Assembly (NCBI GenBank): GCA_028023455.1
Contig: JAQFVV010012545.1
Span: forward strand, 2,565,001 to 2,629,000
From: Epiperipatus broadwayi
Lineage: Eukaryota > Onychophora > Udeonychophora > Euonychophora > Peripatidae
Reading direction: 5' to 3'
Length of the DNA: 64,000 nucleotides
Both the position numbers and the translations under genes were made by a program. Below, in pieces: positions 1-10,430 of the stretch. Under the pieces are notes generated by a model. That model ran no database searches. It saw only the letters and a list, made by a program, of their open reading frames with translations, and was not told the origin of the DNA. The stretch's first letter is position 1; each line of letters begins with the position of its first letter.

Positions 1-11
1 TAACCTTTTAC

Positions 12-170
12 CCAGTTGTTTTAATGGGCGACTTTAACATGAATTATCATACTTTTGTTTCAAAGTGGCTACATCAACTTGCAATACACCTAATAAGTGC
101 TGAAGGTTTCTTATCCCCCAACTCCATCTCTTTCTACAACAGTCATCACTCATCACTTATTGACCTGTGA
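12..170 (+). pseudogene. LINE apurinic-type endonuclease, C-terminal end
   Basis: Reading from base 12 gives 52 residues before a TGA at 168-170. They contain VLMGDFNMNY, the GDFN motif of exonuclease-endonuclease-phosphatase nucleases, and end in SHHSSLIDL, matching the Ser-x-Ile-Asp strand near the nuclease C-terminus. In LINEs this domain nicks the target DNA to prime reverse transcription. Only the last part of the domain is in the window. The stop before the RT is taken as decay, because the reverse transcriptase parts follow in the expected order. Confidence 0.75.
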
Positions 171-700
171 TTTTATTCACCCATGCTTCATCACTTAATT
201 AAGTTAACACTTAATTCCTTCCCTTGCTCAAACTCAATATAAAAAATGCACTGCAAACATCAACAATTCAACTTCATAAAACAATTAAAATAATTTTTCC
301 TGCACACACTTTTGAATTTTTGTACTCTGAAACATACATTATTTAAACTTAGCAATATGCAACTTGAGGATTCTTGTCCAATGGTACATTTTCTTTATCA
401 ACATTCTGTCATTTAATATAAATCATATTAACACAACCACACCACCACTCTCAAGAATTCTAACTTTGGCGGATAAGTTACATAAAAGAATCTCCATGTG
501 TAAATCTGCTTCAGATACCTACACACATATAAAAACACATACAAATATATAATGACACCTGAAATAGTATAAAAGAGTACCTTGCCACAAAAAAAAGAAA
601 TCTGTCTAACAAAACAACCTGGAAGCAAGGGTACATTAGATGGCCTCTGTATATCCTTCCACTGTCACTTGAAACCAAAGATGTCATCAAATTTGAACAT

Positions 701-1722
701 ATGATAGACCCAATATACAAGTACTTCAAACAAAAGCTTCAGTCATATTGTGCCTTCACATCAACTGCAGTTATATTTGTCCAACCAGAATTAAAAAAAC
801 CATTCCATGCTACTGATTTCTTGCTGAAGCTAACCACAATAGCAAACTCTTGTCATCCATGGCCACATGGAATCCCTAAATTTATATTTTCACATCTCAA
901 TCAGTTTACCACCACATATCTATGTGATTTAGCAAAAGCTGTTTAAGATAAAAGATCTATATCCAATCTCCTTAGTTCCATTCAACAAAACACAAGCTTC
1001 AATATCCATTCTATCTAATCTGTAACCAATTTCCATGAACCCCCTTGGTATTAAGATACTGGAAAAGGTTCTAAAAGATAAAACTAACCATATCTCCTCC
1101 CTCTATTATCACCAATGCAACATGCAAAAAAAGTTCCTCAACAGGCCAAGCCATGCTTATTTTCAAAAAAATTCTAAATTCAGTTAGAGAGCAGAAAAAT
1201 GCATCAATGGCTGTTTAAATTGATATTGAGACTGCTTTTGACTCAGTTCCTATTGAAATTTTAATTCAGACACTTGCAGACCTCAAAACACCTCACTCTC
1301 TCTTATACCTACTAACCAACCCACTCCTTAGTCATAAAATCCATATTACACTAAATGGTAGAACATCACCTTCATTCTCTACCCACCAATCCATATGTCA
1401 AGGATCTCCACTCAGTTTTTTATTATTTATGTTCTACATTAACCCTCTTATAAACAAAAGACAACAAAAATTACAAGGAATTAAAATTCGACACACTGGA
1501 CTATATATACCATGTATTACATACATAGATGACCTTAATGTTTTTCTTACCTCCAAAAAACAACCACTTACTCTGGAAAAATACTTAATGAATACACCTT
1601 CAAATATAAACTCAAGATCAACATTAGTAAAATATCAACTTAGTTTCTTTACACTGGCAAGCTACATACACAATTTTATCATGGTAAACCAACTAACTTC
1701 CTTGGATTTCCTTTTTACCTAG
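701..1722 (+). pseudogene. LINE reverse transcriptase, broken by stops and frameshifts
   Basis: The first stretch (701-946) resembles the RT N-terminal region: it ends with HPWPHGIPKFIFSHL, like the 'PGxDGIPxEF' motif of L1/Tx1 enzymes. The palm is read in one frame from 1219 to 1722. Motif A is IDIETAFDSVP (from 1219), motif B is QGSPLSFLLF (from 1399) and motif C is YIDD (1522-1533). A TAA at 1216 lies just before motif A, and the frame changes between 946 and 1216. All three catalytic aspartates are still present, but the gene cannot make a full protein. Confidence 0.8.
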
Positions 1723-1924
1723 GGTCCCCTGTAATGAGACAAATGATTTAGAAAAAACTGAAAGATGATGTTGAATGCAAAACCATTTCTCTCTCCAAAA
1801 CCTATTTCTCATTATATGCAAAAGTATGCCTTTTCAATCAGCTTGTAACTACAAAAATAACCTATTACTGACCAATCATAAACTTCACTAAATATCATCT
1901 ATTTATTCATTCTGTAGCAAGCTA

Positions 1925-2559
1925 TTGTGGCACAGAAAAATAGTCTCCACCTCTGTAAAACGACTTAGTCTTCCATCAACCAGAAATGGATTAGATCTTC
2001 ACTCCATTAAAATTTTTCATAAAGACAAACATATTAATCTCCTGGATGCACTGATAAGAAGTTTTCCAGCTCTCGAATGCATCCTTCAAATAACATCCAC
2101 AGATGGACCACCACCTTCACATGGATACTTGTCTTTGCTCATAAACCAATTACAAAGTATTTATGATTAAGTGTCTTTTTTGGATATTGGAAGATATAAC
2201 TATTGGAGAATTTATAATATGCTGTATCCAGATGTAACTACTAATCCTCAGTCATCAATGCTAAAAACAACAGTCATTTGAAGCAGTGATTCAAAAAATA
2301 GTCATTGGGATCCAAATTTTTTGACTTTCTCTTAAGGATAAATATTCATACTCTACCTACCTCTTATTTCCTTAAATACTACAGGTTTTACACCAAAATT
2401 GATGCTTTTTGTTCCTTGTACCAAAGAGAAAAAGAAATGCTACAGCAGCTATTCCACACCTACACAGCTCTGACAAATACCCAAAAAATTATGATTAACA
2501 CATACAGACAAAATAACATCATACTTGATAACCTAATAGAGACACTCAATAAAGGATGA
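1925..2559 (+). pseudogene. LINE post-RT region and C-terminal zinc-ribbon-like segment
   Basis: The 1925-2170 stretch contains KRLSLPSTRNGLDLHSIKIF, which fits the conserved post-RT block of L1/Tx1 elements. The 2305-2559 stretch (FFDFLLRINIHTLPTSYFL, then FCSLYQREKEMLQQLFHTY) follows the zf-RVT pattern of Trp/Phe-rich helices followed by CxxC and HxFxxC. Several of the metal-binding cysteines have been replaced (CSLY, FHTY). Both lie downstream of the RT in the same orientation. The zf-RVT assignment rests on pattern memory. Confidence 0.6.
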
Positions 2560-2750
2560 ATACCAGCAGCCTGTGCAGCAACATTTTGTTTATATACTTT
2601 GTGGTGCACCAGATATACTTTCTTCTGCTTCGAAAACAACACCAGAAGGCACCCAGCCACATTCTCTAATAAGCTTGAATAATGGCCAGAGATAGCAAAA
2701 TTGCACACCCAGATATATTTGCTGCTACATGATCACTATTAAAAACTGGA

Positions 2751-3309
2751 GACAGACCATAACCCCAAACAACCAAATGACTTTTGCTGTAACAAGAACA
2801 ATTATTATTATTTTTTGTTACATATCTCATTTTCAACAATTTTTTAAACACCACATCTGTGTATTGAATAGTCGAAAGGATATATTTAATTCAATCAAAA
2901 AGTATTTTAAACTGATGAACTAAATCTTCAGACAATGGAAATAGAACCATAGGCAAATATACAGTTTACAAGTTTATATTTATCAGATACCCGCCTATCA
3001 ATTTATTTGAATTGCACCAATAATATCTATCTGTTTGTTTCAAAACTATGTAGTTTTCAACCACGCATTTTTAACAATGTAACTTTTTATGAACAATCAA
3101 GTTTGATTTGAAACATAAAATTTGATAGTAAATCCAGATATTTTATTATATAGAATTAAAATCAGAGAGGATGGGGAAAGAATTTTGAAGGCCAGTCATT
3201 ATTTTTTTATTCTCTCTTTTTCCTTCTTTCCATTTTTTATAACTTAAGCTATTTTATAATTACTAGGAAAACAACTATTATTCAAATCTGAATGTGAAAA
3301 AACAGTAAA
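2751..3309. other. AT-rich stretch with no recognisable gene
   Basis: No long open frame, repeat boundary or RNA gene was recognised. The first part may be LINE 3' untranslated sequence. Confidence 0.5.
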
Positions 3310-3410
3310 GCGTTGGTGGCCGAGTGGTCAGCACAGTTTACTTACAAACAGTTGTCCTGTGTTTGCGGGTTCGCTTCCCGGTTGATGCTTTGACATATGA
3401 AAAAAAAAAA
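3310..3410 (+). repeat. tRNA-derived SINE head or tRNA pseudogene
   Basis: An A-box-like TGGCCGAGTGG lies at 3317-3327 and a B-box-like GGTTCGCTTCC at 3368-3378, the spacing of a class II (Ser/Leu-type) tRNA. An acceptor stem can be drawn between GCGTTGG (3310-3316) and TTGATGC (3382-3388), but four of its seven pairs are G-U. The anticodon arm is weak. An A-run follows at about 3400-3410, as in a retroposed copy. It is probably a short interspersed element head or pseudogene, not a working tRNA. Confidence 0.55.
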
Positions 3411-4421
3411 CCGTTTTGCGCGATTAAAATATTGTATTCGAATTTGACATAAATGTGTTTTGGAATACATTCTAAGATAAACTTACTTTTATTAATTATA
3501 GTTGCAATTTAATGCAATTCTTTAACATCATTTGAATTTATTAAGTAATTGAGCATAATTAATAATTTTTATTGAACAACATGAAGACACCACTCATTAA
3601 GCTAGTAAAATGTATGTTTAGTCATGAGTTGCTTATATTTTTACTTATTTAACATTTCTGATTAATAACTAAAAACTAAGTCAGTTTGTTTTGGAATGCC
3701 TACCTAGAAAATTATTAAACCTATTGAGAAAAAGTAGTCACTCTATGAATATTAAAAAATAACTTAAAAGACGTCATAAAATTAAAGAAATAAGTACAAC
3801 TATTTTATATAACATAAACAAATTTTTAAAAAGATTCACCTCTGGTTTGTGTGGCAAAACAAAGGTTGTTCTTGCAGTGCATGTGCACTAGAATTTCTAA
3901 ATTGAAAGACGGTTGAAATATAATGAAGTTTGAGATGAAAGAAGCTTGCTAATAAAAATTAAAAAAAAAACTGAAAAAGATTTTTGAAGTATATATTTTT
4001 TATCTTTGTTTTAATAATATTATTTAAAAGTAAATGTATTTGGAAGAGAATAGGATTACAATTTTTTTTCAAGAATGATATTTAACATCAAAATCTGGAT
4101 ATTAAAACTGTTTAGCATTTGTTTAACAGTACAGTTTTAAAAGCACACAAATACATACCATGAGTAGTAGCCATTATTGATTCATTGCTCTTTCTGACTT
4201 TAGTCCACATTCTCGGATTCATACTTTTATTCATATTATAAATTCATTAATTTTATTTATTCAATTCACTCATCATTTATTTCTAAATATTAGATTAGAT
4301 TAATTTTAAGACTTGCATTACCCATCCATCTACCCATATATTCATAATATTATCTTCAGGAGCTTCCATATAATAAAAATATAATAGCTAAATAGCTGAC
4401 ACTTCAATCCAATAACAAAAA
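3411..4421. other. AT-rich stretch with no recognisable gene
   Basis: No coding region, RNA gene or clear repeat was recognised. Confidence 0.5.
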
Positions 4422-4638
4422 CATTTCTCAGAGCTTCTTCTTTCTCAAATCATAAGAATGTATGAGGGGAGACTTAAAATCGTTATTTTTATTTTCTCCT
4501 CATTCTTAAATTCTATTAGTTGAGATGTTTTAAAAAATATTTTATCCTCCAATAACTTTTTCCAAATATTGCAAACTTTCTTTAATTCACACTTTTCATT
4601 TATGCTCTTAGGCCTTTTAAAAATTTCTATAGCTTCCC

Positions 4639-4920
4639 TTAGAAGTCTCTGGTCATATTGTTCAATTTTGCCAGAATATTTGTTTTATGAAAATTGAGGT
4701 CATGGTTAGTTAATTTAATGTGTGAATAAATGACTGATGAATTAGATTCTTCTCTAACTGACAAAATGTGTTCTTTCTTTCTTATGTTTATCCTAAGTTT
4801 GGTCTGTCCAATGTATGAATGTAAACAAACTCCACATGGAATTTTATATATATCATGAGATTCCAAAGGAATATGATATTTATGGCATGGAAATATTTCA
4901 TTAATTTTTTTAAAGGTAAT
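4639..4920 (-). pseudogene. PLE GIY-YIG endonuclease, left arm of pair A
   Basis: The minus-strand reading gives SHDIYKIPCGVCLHSYIGQT followed by RINIRKKEH. This is the GIY-YIG core (IYxI...SYIGQT) with the downstream R...EH residues of the PLE nuclease, and the CxxC that is common just before the YIG. In PLEs this domain cuts the target for primed reverse transcription. The residues before the core (IPLESHD) match the right arm. No reverse transcriptase is present, so the fragment is 5'-truncated. Confidence 0.75.
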
Positions 4921-5031
4921 ATAAATTGTGTGGATATTATTTTTCTTTAAAACATTACCAATTTTATCAGTTACTCCCTTTAAAAATATTTCTTCATAAT
5001 CATTTTGATCACAGCATTATTAATAGGGCTT

Positions 5032-5480
5032 AATAAGAAACCAGATTTTGATACTTCAAAAATTAAGACTGTACTGCCATCTATAAAGGGAGTAACTGAT
5101 AAAATTGGTAATGTCTTAATTTAAAGAAAAATAATATCCACTTAATTTATACTACATTAAAAAAAATAATGAAGCATTTCCATGCTCTAAAGATAAAATT
5201 CCTTTGGAGTCTCATGGTGTATATGAAATTCCATGTGGAATTTATTTACATTCATACATTGGACAGACCAATGGTAGAATAAATATAAGAAAGGAAGAAC
5301 ACATTTTGGAAGTTAGAAAAAATCTAATTCAAACCATAACATCAATTTTAATAAAACACATATTCTAGCAAAAATTGAACAATATGACCAAAGAATGATA
5401 AGAGAAGCGATAAAGATTTTTAAAAGGTCTAAGAGCATAAATGAAAAATATGAATTAAAGAAAATTAACAATATTTGGAG
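5032..5480 (+). pseudogene. PLE RT tail and GIY-YIG endonuclease, right arm of pair A
   Basis: From 5032 the plus strand reads LPSIKGVTDKIGNV, the short conserved block between PLE reverse transcriptase and endonuclease. After a stop and frame change, 5169 onward reads IPLESHGVYEIPCGIYLHSY then IGQT and RINIRKEEH, the GIY-YIG core. It carries IYL where the left arm has VCL, so the second cysteine of the CxxC is lost. Several indels follow. It is dead, and mirrors the left arm. Confidence 0.7.
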
Positions 5481-5632
5481 AAAGCTATTAGAGATAAAAT
5501 AGTTTTTAAAACTTCTCAACCAATAGAATTAAGAACTAGGAGAAAATAACAGAAATAAAAAGAATATCGATTTTAAATCTCACCACACACATTCTTACGA
5601 TTTGAGAAAGAAACTCTGAGGAAAGCTCTTAA

Positions 5633-6268
5633 TATATATAAATATATCTTTTTCTATCTACATATCTTTATATCTCTCTATGAATAAACGTATAGAAAAT
5701 GTAATGTTATTCACTATATTTAATAATACCAGTATTATCTATATACTAAAAATCACAAATCTTACCCCAAACAATGTATGTGGCTTGATAACCAGCAAAT
5801 CTGACACAACTTATCTAATAAAAACAATACATTATGTGATGTGAATAATTAATAGTTATATTTATGAGTTTAATATTATTAATTTTATAAAAGTATTCTT
5901 TTTTATTTTTAAATAAAAACCAAAATCTGCAAAAAATAGGCTACAGATTAAAAATTTATAATTATGGGATTTCAGAATAAAATCAGATATAAAAGTAGAC
6001 AATACACTCTCAATTTTTATTGTTTGTGAATGAGTTTGTATATGCTTCTATTTTTTACTATATATGTTAAAATGAAGATTGTCATGGATTACAGATGTAA
6101 ATGACATTATCTGGGTTCATTTATATATTATTGTTAATACTAATGCAATGATATTTTAGCTGGTTCACCTTGAGCCAATTGAAATATCACTATATTAGTA
6201 ATCTGAACCATATACAAATAAATCTGAATAATGCCATTCCATTTTTTATTATAATAACAATTCACAAA
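5633..6268. other. AT-rich stretch with one hairpin
   Basis: No gene was recognised. An imperfect hairpin of about 20 bp lies at 6150-6191 (TGATATTTT paired with GAAATATCA, then CTGGTTCA with TGAGCCA). The flanks at 6109-6230 carry further inverted GGTTCA/TGAACC. Confidence 0.45.
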
Positions 6269-6655
6269 ATTATGTCCTGTACATGTGGGGTTTAGATCGA
6301 CCTTAAGTCAACATGGGTGTGACAAGAATCTCAGCCTCAGGGTGGCCTTCGCGCATTCCATCATCAGATTTTCAATTGGATGGACCGTTGAAGAGTTGGA
6401 GTGTGTAGTAGATTGGAGTCTGTCCATTAAAGTATGAAGATTGTCTATCTTAATATGTATCTGAGCACTTATAGTATATATGTGTGGGAGATGATAATCT
6501 GGACCAACTGATGATTGCTGGTTTAGTATGAAATACGTATATTGGTGATTATTTATCTTTTCAGAATATATGTGCTTGAGTGTATCAGTGTTATTAGATA
6601 GAGTGGAAAGTGATGGGTTGTCTGAAAGTCTGTGCTCATATACCCTATATATTAA
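6269..6655 (+). repeat. Hammerhead-bearing repeat, single plus-strand copy
   Basis: This sequence recurs on the plus strand at about 30185-30590 and in reverse complement at about 29441-29815 and 29915-30107. It runs from a block ending in GTACATGTGGGG to a block ending TGCTCATATACCC. It carries the hammerhead at 6490-6553. No credible protein is encoded, so it looks like a noncoding mobile unit (retrozyme-like) or a PLE terminal repeat. Confidence 0.75.
6490..6553 (+). ncRNA. Type I hammerhead ribozyme with complete core
   Basis: The core CTGATGA is at 6508-6514 and GAAA at 6530-6533. Stem I pairs ACCAA (6503-6507) with TTGGT (6542-6546) and, past a 3-base bulge, a 7-bp helix of GATAATC with GATTATT. 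Stem II is TGCT/AGTA closed by a GGTTT loop, with a U-U mismatch next to the core. Stem III is the palindrome ATACGTAT (6533-6540), too short for a good hairpin but able to pair with a second copy. The predicted cut is after A6541. All invariant core residues are present. This is a structural prediction by eye. Confidence 0.75.
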
Positions 6656-6964
6656 AAATATTTAATTTAACATATACAACTCTCTGGAGAAGTTTAAAAT
6701 ATTTGCAGAATGTAAAGAAAGATCCCATTCTTTCACATTCTCATACATATAAAAATAGCGTATAGGTTTAAATCCATATAAGAACTTGGGTTTAACTCAA
6801 AAAAGAGCTACTATAGATTTAATGGAAAAACTGGTTTGGCCGTAGGGATTGTCAATTAGTAGTAATTGATATTTTCTTGATAACATCAAAGGTTAAAACT
6901 TATTTTCTATTTAATATTTTATTATAACAATCCATGAAAATATTTAATTCATATATATATATAT

Positions 6965-8258
6965 TGAACCGAATTCGAATATGTGTATTTGAAACACCAG
7001 TCTCTTAGGCAGAGAAGAACATACTCGGAGAGTATGTATGCCCAAATGATAGCTATAAAGTATATAACTAGCGTTACATTTCCAGGACATAGCTTCTTCT
7101 CGGCTGTTGAGTTCAACACCAAGTTCAAAGTACTTTTTTTTGTTTGTGTATAAACACGGGCGCCAGCTGCTTATTCTAAAAGAATACTAAAAGAATAGAC
7201 AACGCACTTTGAATAGTGGCCACTAACTCAACGCCTAAATCCATGACTAGCTCAGTTGTTTGTAATCACTAATAGATTATACGTAATTAGTGGTTAAAAG
7301 ACTTGATAAAAGAATTTGTTAAAAAGAATTTATAAAAGAAATTGATAAAAGAATTGACTGACAGATAAAGTTTAATTTTAAAGATAATTTATTAACTAAC
7401 ATTTATTTACTAAATTTAAACATTTTATAATTATAATAAATCCACACGCATATTTTAAATTAACATTTCTAAATAGTTTAAATATTCCTATAGATTTAAT
7501 AACAGAACACTCTAATTTAACTAATAAATATTTATATAATGATCATGCACATATTAACTCATGCACACACATAATAATGACAATAAAGGACTACATAGCA
7601 TTTGAAATTTAATCACACACATATCAATAGTTCATTTATGTATGATATCGAGTTCATATAATTAGACTCTTGGAGGATTTGCACGAATTAATGAAATGCA
7701 ATGGCTATTACAGTATAAACGAAATAAGCAAATGTTTTTACCTAGGATTTTGAATGTTGACATAGATTTAACACTTTGTTTTCTTCTTGTTTGTTGTTTC
7801 TTCCAGTATGAATGCTTCCAGCTGGCTGGGACGTTTCCTTGCTGAGTTTTCTGATTTTCACGATTATTACTATCGGAGACAATTAGATACTGACGGAGAT
7901 TTTCTAAGATGTTAAGTTGACATTATTTCACGGGCAGATCTGCTGTTTTCTCGGACATCTGGGCTGGAGGTGAACGTGTGTTCCAAAATATTCTCAGCAC
8001 TGCATTTTGTTTCTTAACTGACTCAATTAATTTCCGAACTGCACTCTCTCAATAACTTTGTGAACTGATTGTCTCAACTCAATTAATTTGTGGCTTTTTT
8101 ATTTCAAAAACTAATGCTAGAAAACTATTTAATTCTTATCTTTTCGAAAACAAACTGCAATAACTTCAACATTTAATTTTATGTTTTTCTTTTATGAAAG
8201 ATTACTTTAATAATAATTTTAGATAAAAATTATATGTGCCTATATCAATATAGGTACA
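6965..8258 (-). repeat. LTR of element 2 (3' LTR in element orientation)
   Basis: The sequence matches 10431-11737 with scattered substitutions and small indels, such as an extra run near the SD-like TATGAATG block in the right copy. It starts TG and ends CA. Its left side is (AT)n. Confidence 0.85.
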
Positions 8259-9434
8259 TTACACCGCCCTTCCTTTTGAGAGTAAAATGCGTCATTTTTG
8301 ACCATTTTATCTCTGACAACATTAAATCTTAATTTATTATTCTTTCTAAGTTTGCTTTTTGGTATCTTTTCCTTTTCCATGCTAAGGGCAATCTCCAATT
8401 ATGCTTTTCTTCTTTCTATGCTGGTAACATTGCTTACAATGTTCATCCTGGATAATGACCACGAGGACAAACTAAATTTGTGGCACAGGGATCTTTTATA
8501 AACGAAGCTTCGGCTGCCGATTCTCTTGATCGGACTTTGACTAAGAAAAGGTGGCTGCAAATGGCAGAAATTTCAACGGTCCATTTCCGACTTACGCCCT
8601 GGAAAACGATTGCCGATTCTCTTGATCGGACTTTGACTAAGCAGCTGCAATGGCAGGAATTTTCAACTGTCCATTTCCGACTTACGCTTTGGAAAATGTA
8701 CGAGATATGGGGATTCCCCCCTGAAAAGTGACTTATGACTTACTCTGGTTGTTGCCAGTGCGCTTTTTTAAAAGAGGAATGATCCCGGCCAATCCGTTGC
8801 GGGTACTAGAATTTATCCAGTCGAGAGCTTTAAACTTAATCCTTATCTAACATTTCAATACTACCCTCATCCCTTTAGATTCGAACCCTTATACGCTCCT
8901 AATACAACTTAGATTGACTTTCATTTATATTATTTTTAAATTCATTACGAACATTATTTAAATATTTAGTTTTACGATACTTATTTATGCTACAATATTA
9001 TTTTGAAACTACCACGGACACATATTTATTTATATTACAATATTACTTTAACCTATTACTTTAACTTATGTATTAACGTGTGTATATTCAGAAAAAAAAC
9101 TATTTTGCTTTATTATGATTCATTTATTTAATTCTACAAACATTATTTCTAAATCCTTAATTTGACCCATTTATTTAACTTGATTTTATTGATTTTTATT
9201 TATTTGAACTGTTTATTTACGAACATTTCCTTAATTAATATGTGCGTGGAGAAAAAAAAATCTTTTATTTTGCGAAGCCTCCGTTATTATTATTTGACAA
9301 AACAATCCATCATTTTAAATAGCGAAATTCTAATTCAGGCTTTTCACCTACGTCAAAATAATTATATTAGACTCATAGTCCAATTCCAGTCCTTTTTGTT
9401 TATTTCCTTTACTATTCCGCCCGTTTACTAACTT
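8259..9434. other. Internal region of element 2 with a 96-bp tandem duplication
   Basis: No conserved protein was recognised on either strand. A 96-bp unit starting GCCGATTCTCTTGATCGG occurs at 8516-8611 and again at 8612-8707 with a few changes. The block is GC-richer than its surroundings. The rest is AT-rich and may be the remains of deleted coding sequence. Confidence 0.6.
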
Positions 9435-10088
9435 TTAAACTATGTCAGGTGGTTCCTTCTTTCTTTCTACAAATTCTATAATATAAACTAACTTTCCTCT
9501 CTTATCGGTTCCACTTTTATATTTTATTGCTTTATCTCTTTCTCTTTCTGTTCTGTTTTCGACTTCGTAACTCAGAAAACCTTTATACCTAGACAAACTC
9601 CGAATTACTTCAATCTGGGAATATTTTTTTCTACGCTTTCTCTTTGTTTTAAATCTACGTCTACAGCAAATGTGAATGTTTACTTTAACCTTTTTAAATT
9701 TTTGTAAAAACTTTTCTTCTATTTCTTGATCTACATTTTCCCTTGTCTTAGCACTATCCTGTTCTGCTTTAATTTCTATTTCAGTCTTCTCTGTTTCAAC
9801 ACTATCTAGTTCTACCTCAATTTCTATATCTTTCATGACCTCAACTTCCTGACTTTCTTTAACTAAATCTAACTCTCTGCCTTCTTGGTTCTCCTCTACT
9901 TTCTCTATTATTTCACTCCTCATTCCTTTAATTTCACATCTTATTTCTCTTATTCCCGCAATGAATTCTTGATGACTTTGCCTGAATTCTTGACACATTT
10001 CTTCCATCATATTTATCATCATTTTCAGCATCTGCGTCTCAGACATTTCTTTCTCTTTTTCCATTTTTAAAACAATATTTTGTTTCAA
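9435..10088 (-). CDS. Gag-like coiled-coil ORF of LTR element 2
   Basis: This is a 217-residue ORF starting about 340 bp inside the primer-binding-site end, where gag belongs. Residues 1-125 are rich in Glu, Lys and Met and look like coiled coil. Residues 135-155 are very basic (CCRRRFKTKRKRRKKY), and the end reads ERKKEPPDIV. Element 1 has the same KKEPPD motif inside its protease-region ORF, which suggests related elements. No capsid block, zinc knuckle or aspartic protease motif is present. It may be a gag N-terminus fused to a later segment by internal deletion. Function is inferred from position and composition only. Confidence 0.5.
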   Translation of the reverse strand: MKQNIVLKMEKEKEMSETQMLKMMINMMEEMCQEFRQSHQEFIAGIREIRCEIKGMRSEIIEKVEENQEGRELDLVKESQEVEVMKDIEIEVELDSVETEKTEIEIKAEQDSAKTRENVDQEIEEKFLQKFKKVKVNIHICCRRRFKTKRKRRKKYSQIEVIRSLSRYKGFLSYEVENRTERERDKAIKYKSGTDKRGKLVYIIEFVERKKEPPDIV

Positions 10089-10410
10089 ACTAGCCCTTAC
10101 GTTAAACTAAATTTAAATACACCTTATTTATTTATTTTTCTTACTAAGACAGAAACTCATGTTAACTCCAGCCTTTTGTCCTTTTCACTACCCGCTCTTA
10201 ATGCTTTAACTCCACCCATAACACCCAATTGACTCTGATTTGATAGCATAAATGTCAAAATCTCTTTTCATTTCGAAGAAAAAAAAAGTTTTCGGTCAAT
10301 TCTTTTTTTTTTTAAAACACTTTTACATACGTAATTTAACTTTTGTATAAAACAAAATTTTCAAACAAGAAACAAAGTATTTAATTAACTGTCATTTATG
10401 ACAAGTTCAT

Positions 10411-10430
10411 CCCACGTTGGGTAAAGCCAT
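10411..10430 (-). promoter_or_regulatory. Candidate primer-binding site of LTR element 2
   Basis: On the minus strand it directly follows the LTR and reads ATGGCTTTACCCAACGTGGG. It resembles the TGGCGCCCAACGTGGGG sites of many LTR elements and the element 3 site at 47211-47230. Priming tRNA not determined. Confidence 0.55.

Larger units (their letters stand above)
1..2750 (+). mobile_element. Decayed Tx1/L1-like non-LTR retrotransposon, cut by the window start
   Basis: Pieces of one LINE polyprotein lie in the expected order on the plus strand: endonuclease C-terminus (12-170), linker and RT N-terminal region (about 640-946), RT palm (1219-1722), post-RT region (1925-2170) and a C-terminal zinc-ribbon-like region (2305-2559). 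Stop codons and frameshifts separate them, so the copy is dead. The order endonuclease, RT, then a Cys/His-type C-terminal segment fits the L1/Tx1 group. The 3' end is judged at about 2750, where protein-like sequence ends; no clear poly(A) or target-site duplication was seen. The 5' part lies outside the window. Confidence 0.8.
4422..5632. mobile_element. PLE inverted pair A (5'-truncated, 3' ends outward)
   Basis: Bases 4422-4983 (minus-strand copy) are inverted relative to 5084-5632 (plus-strand copy). For example, a 28-base block at 4956-4983 returns in reverse complement around 5084-5111. Both arms encode the linker and GIY-YIG endonuclease of a Penelope-like element and then 3' flank. 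A spacer of about 100 bp (4984-5083) belongs partly to the right arm's coding frame. The arms have visibly diverged, so this is an old pair and unlikely to be an assembly foldback. Confidence 0.75.

Noticed and set aside
4732-4745. CTGATGA string on the plus strand, a possible hammerhead core
   Set aside because: It lies inside the antisense of the GIY-YIG coding region and has no nearby GAAA or pairing stems.
8298-8731. Open frames at 8298-8501 and 8480-8731 on the plus strand
   Set aside because: Antisense to the element; the second spans a tandem duplication and has no known domain.
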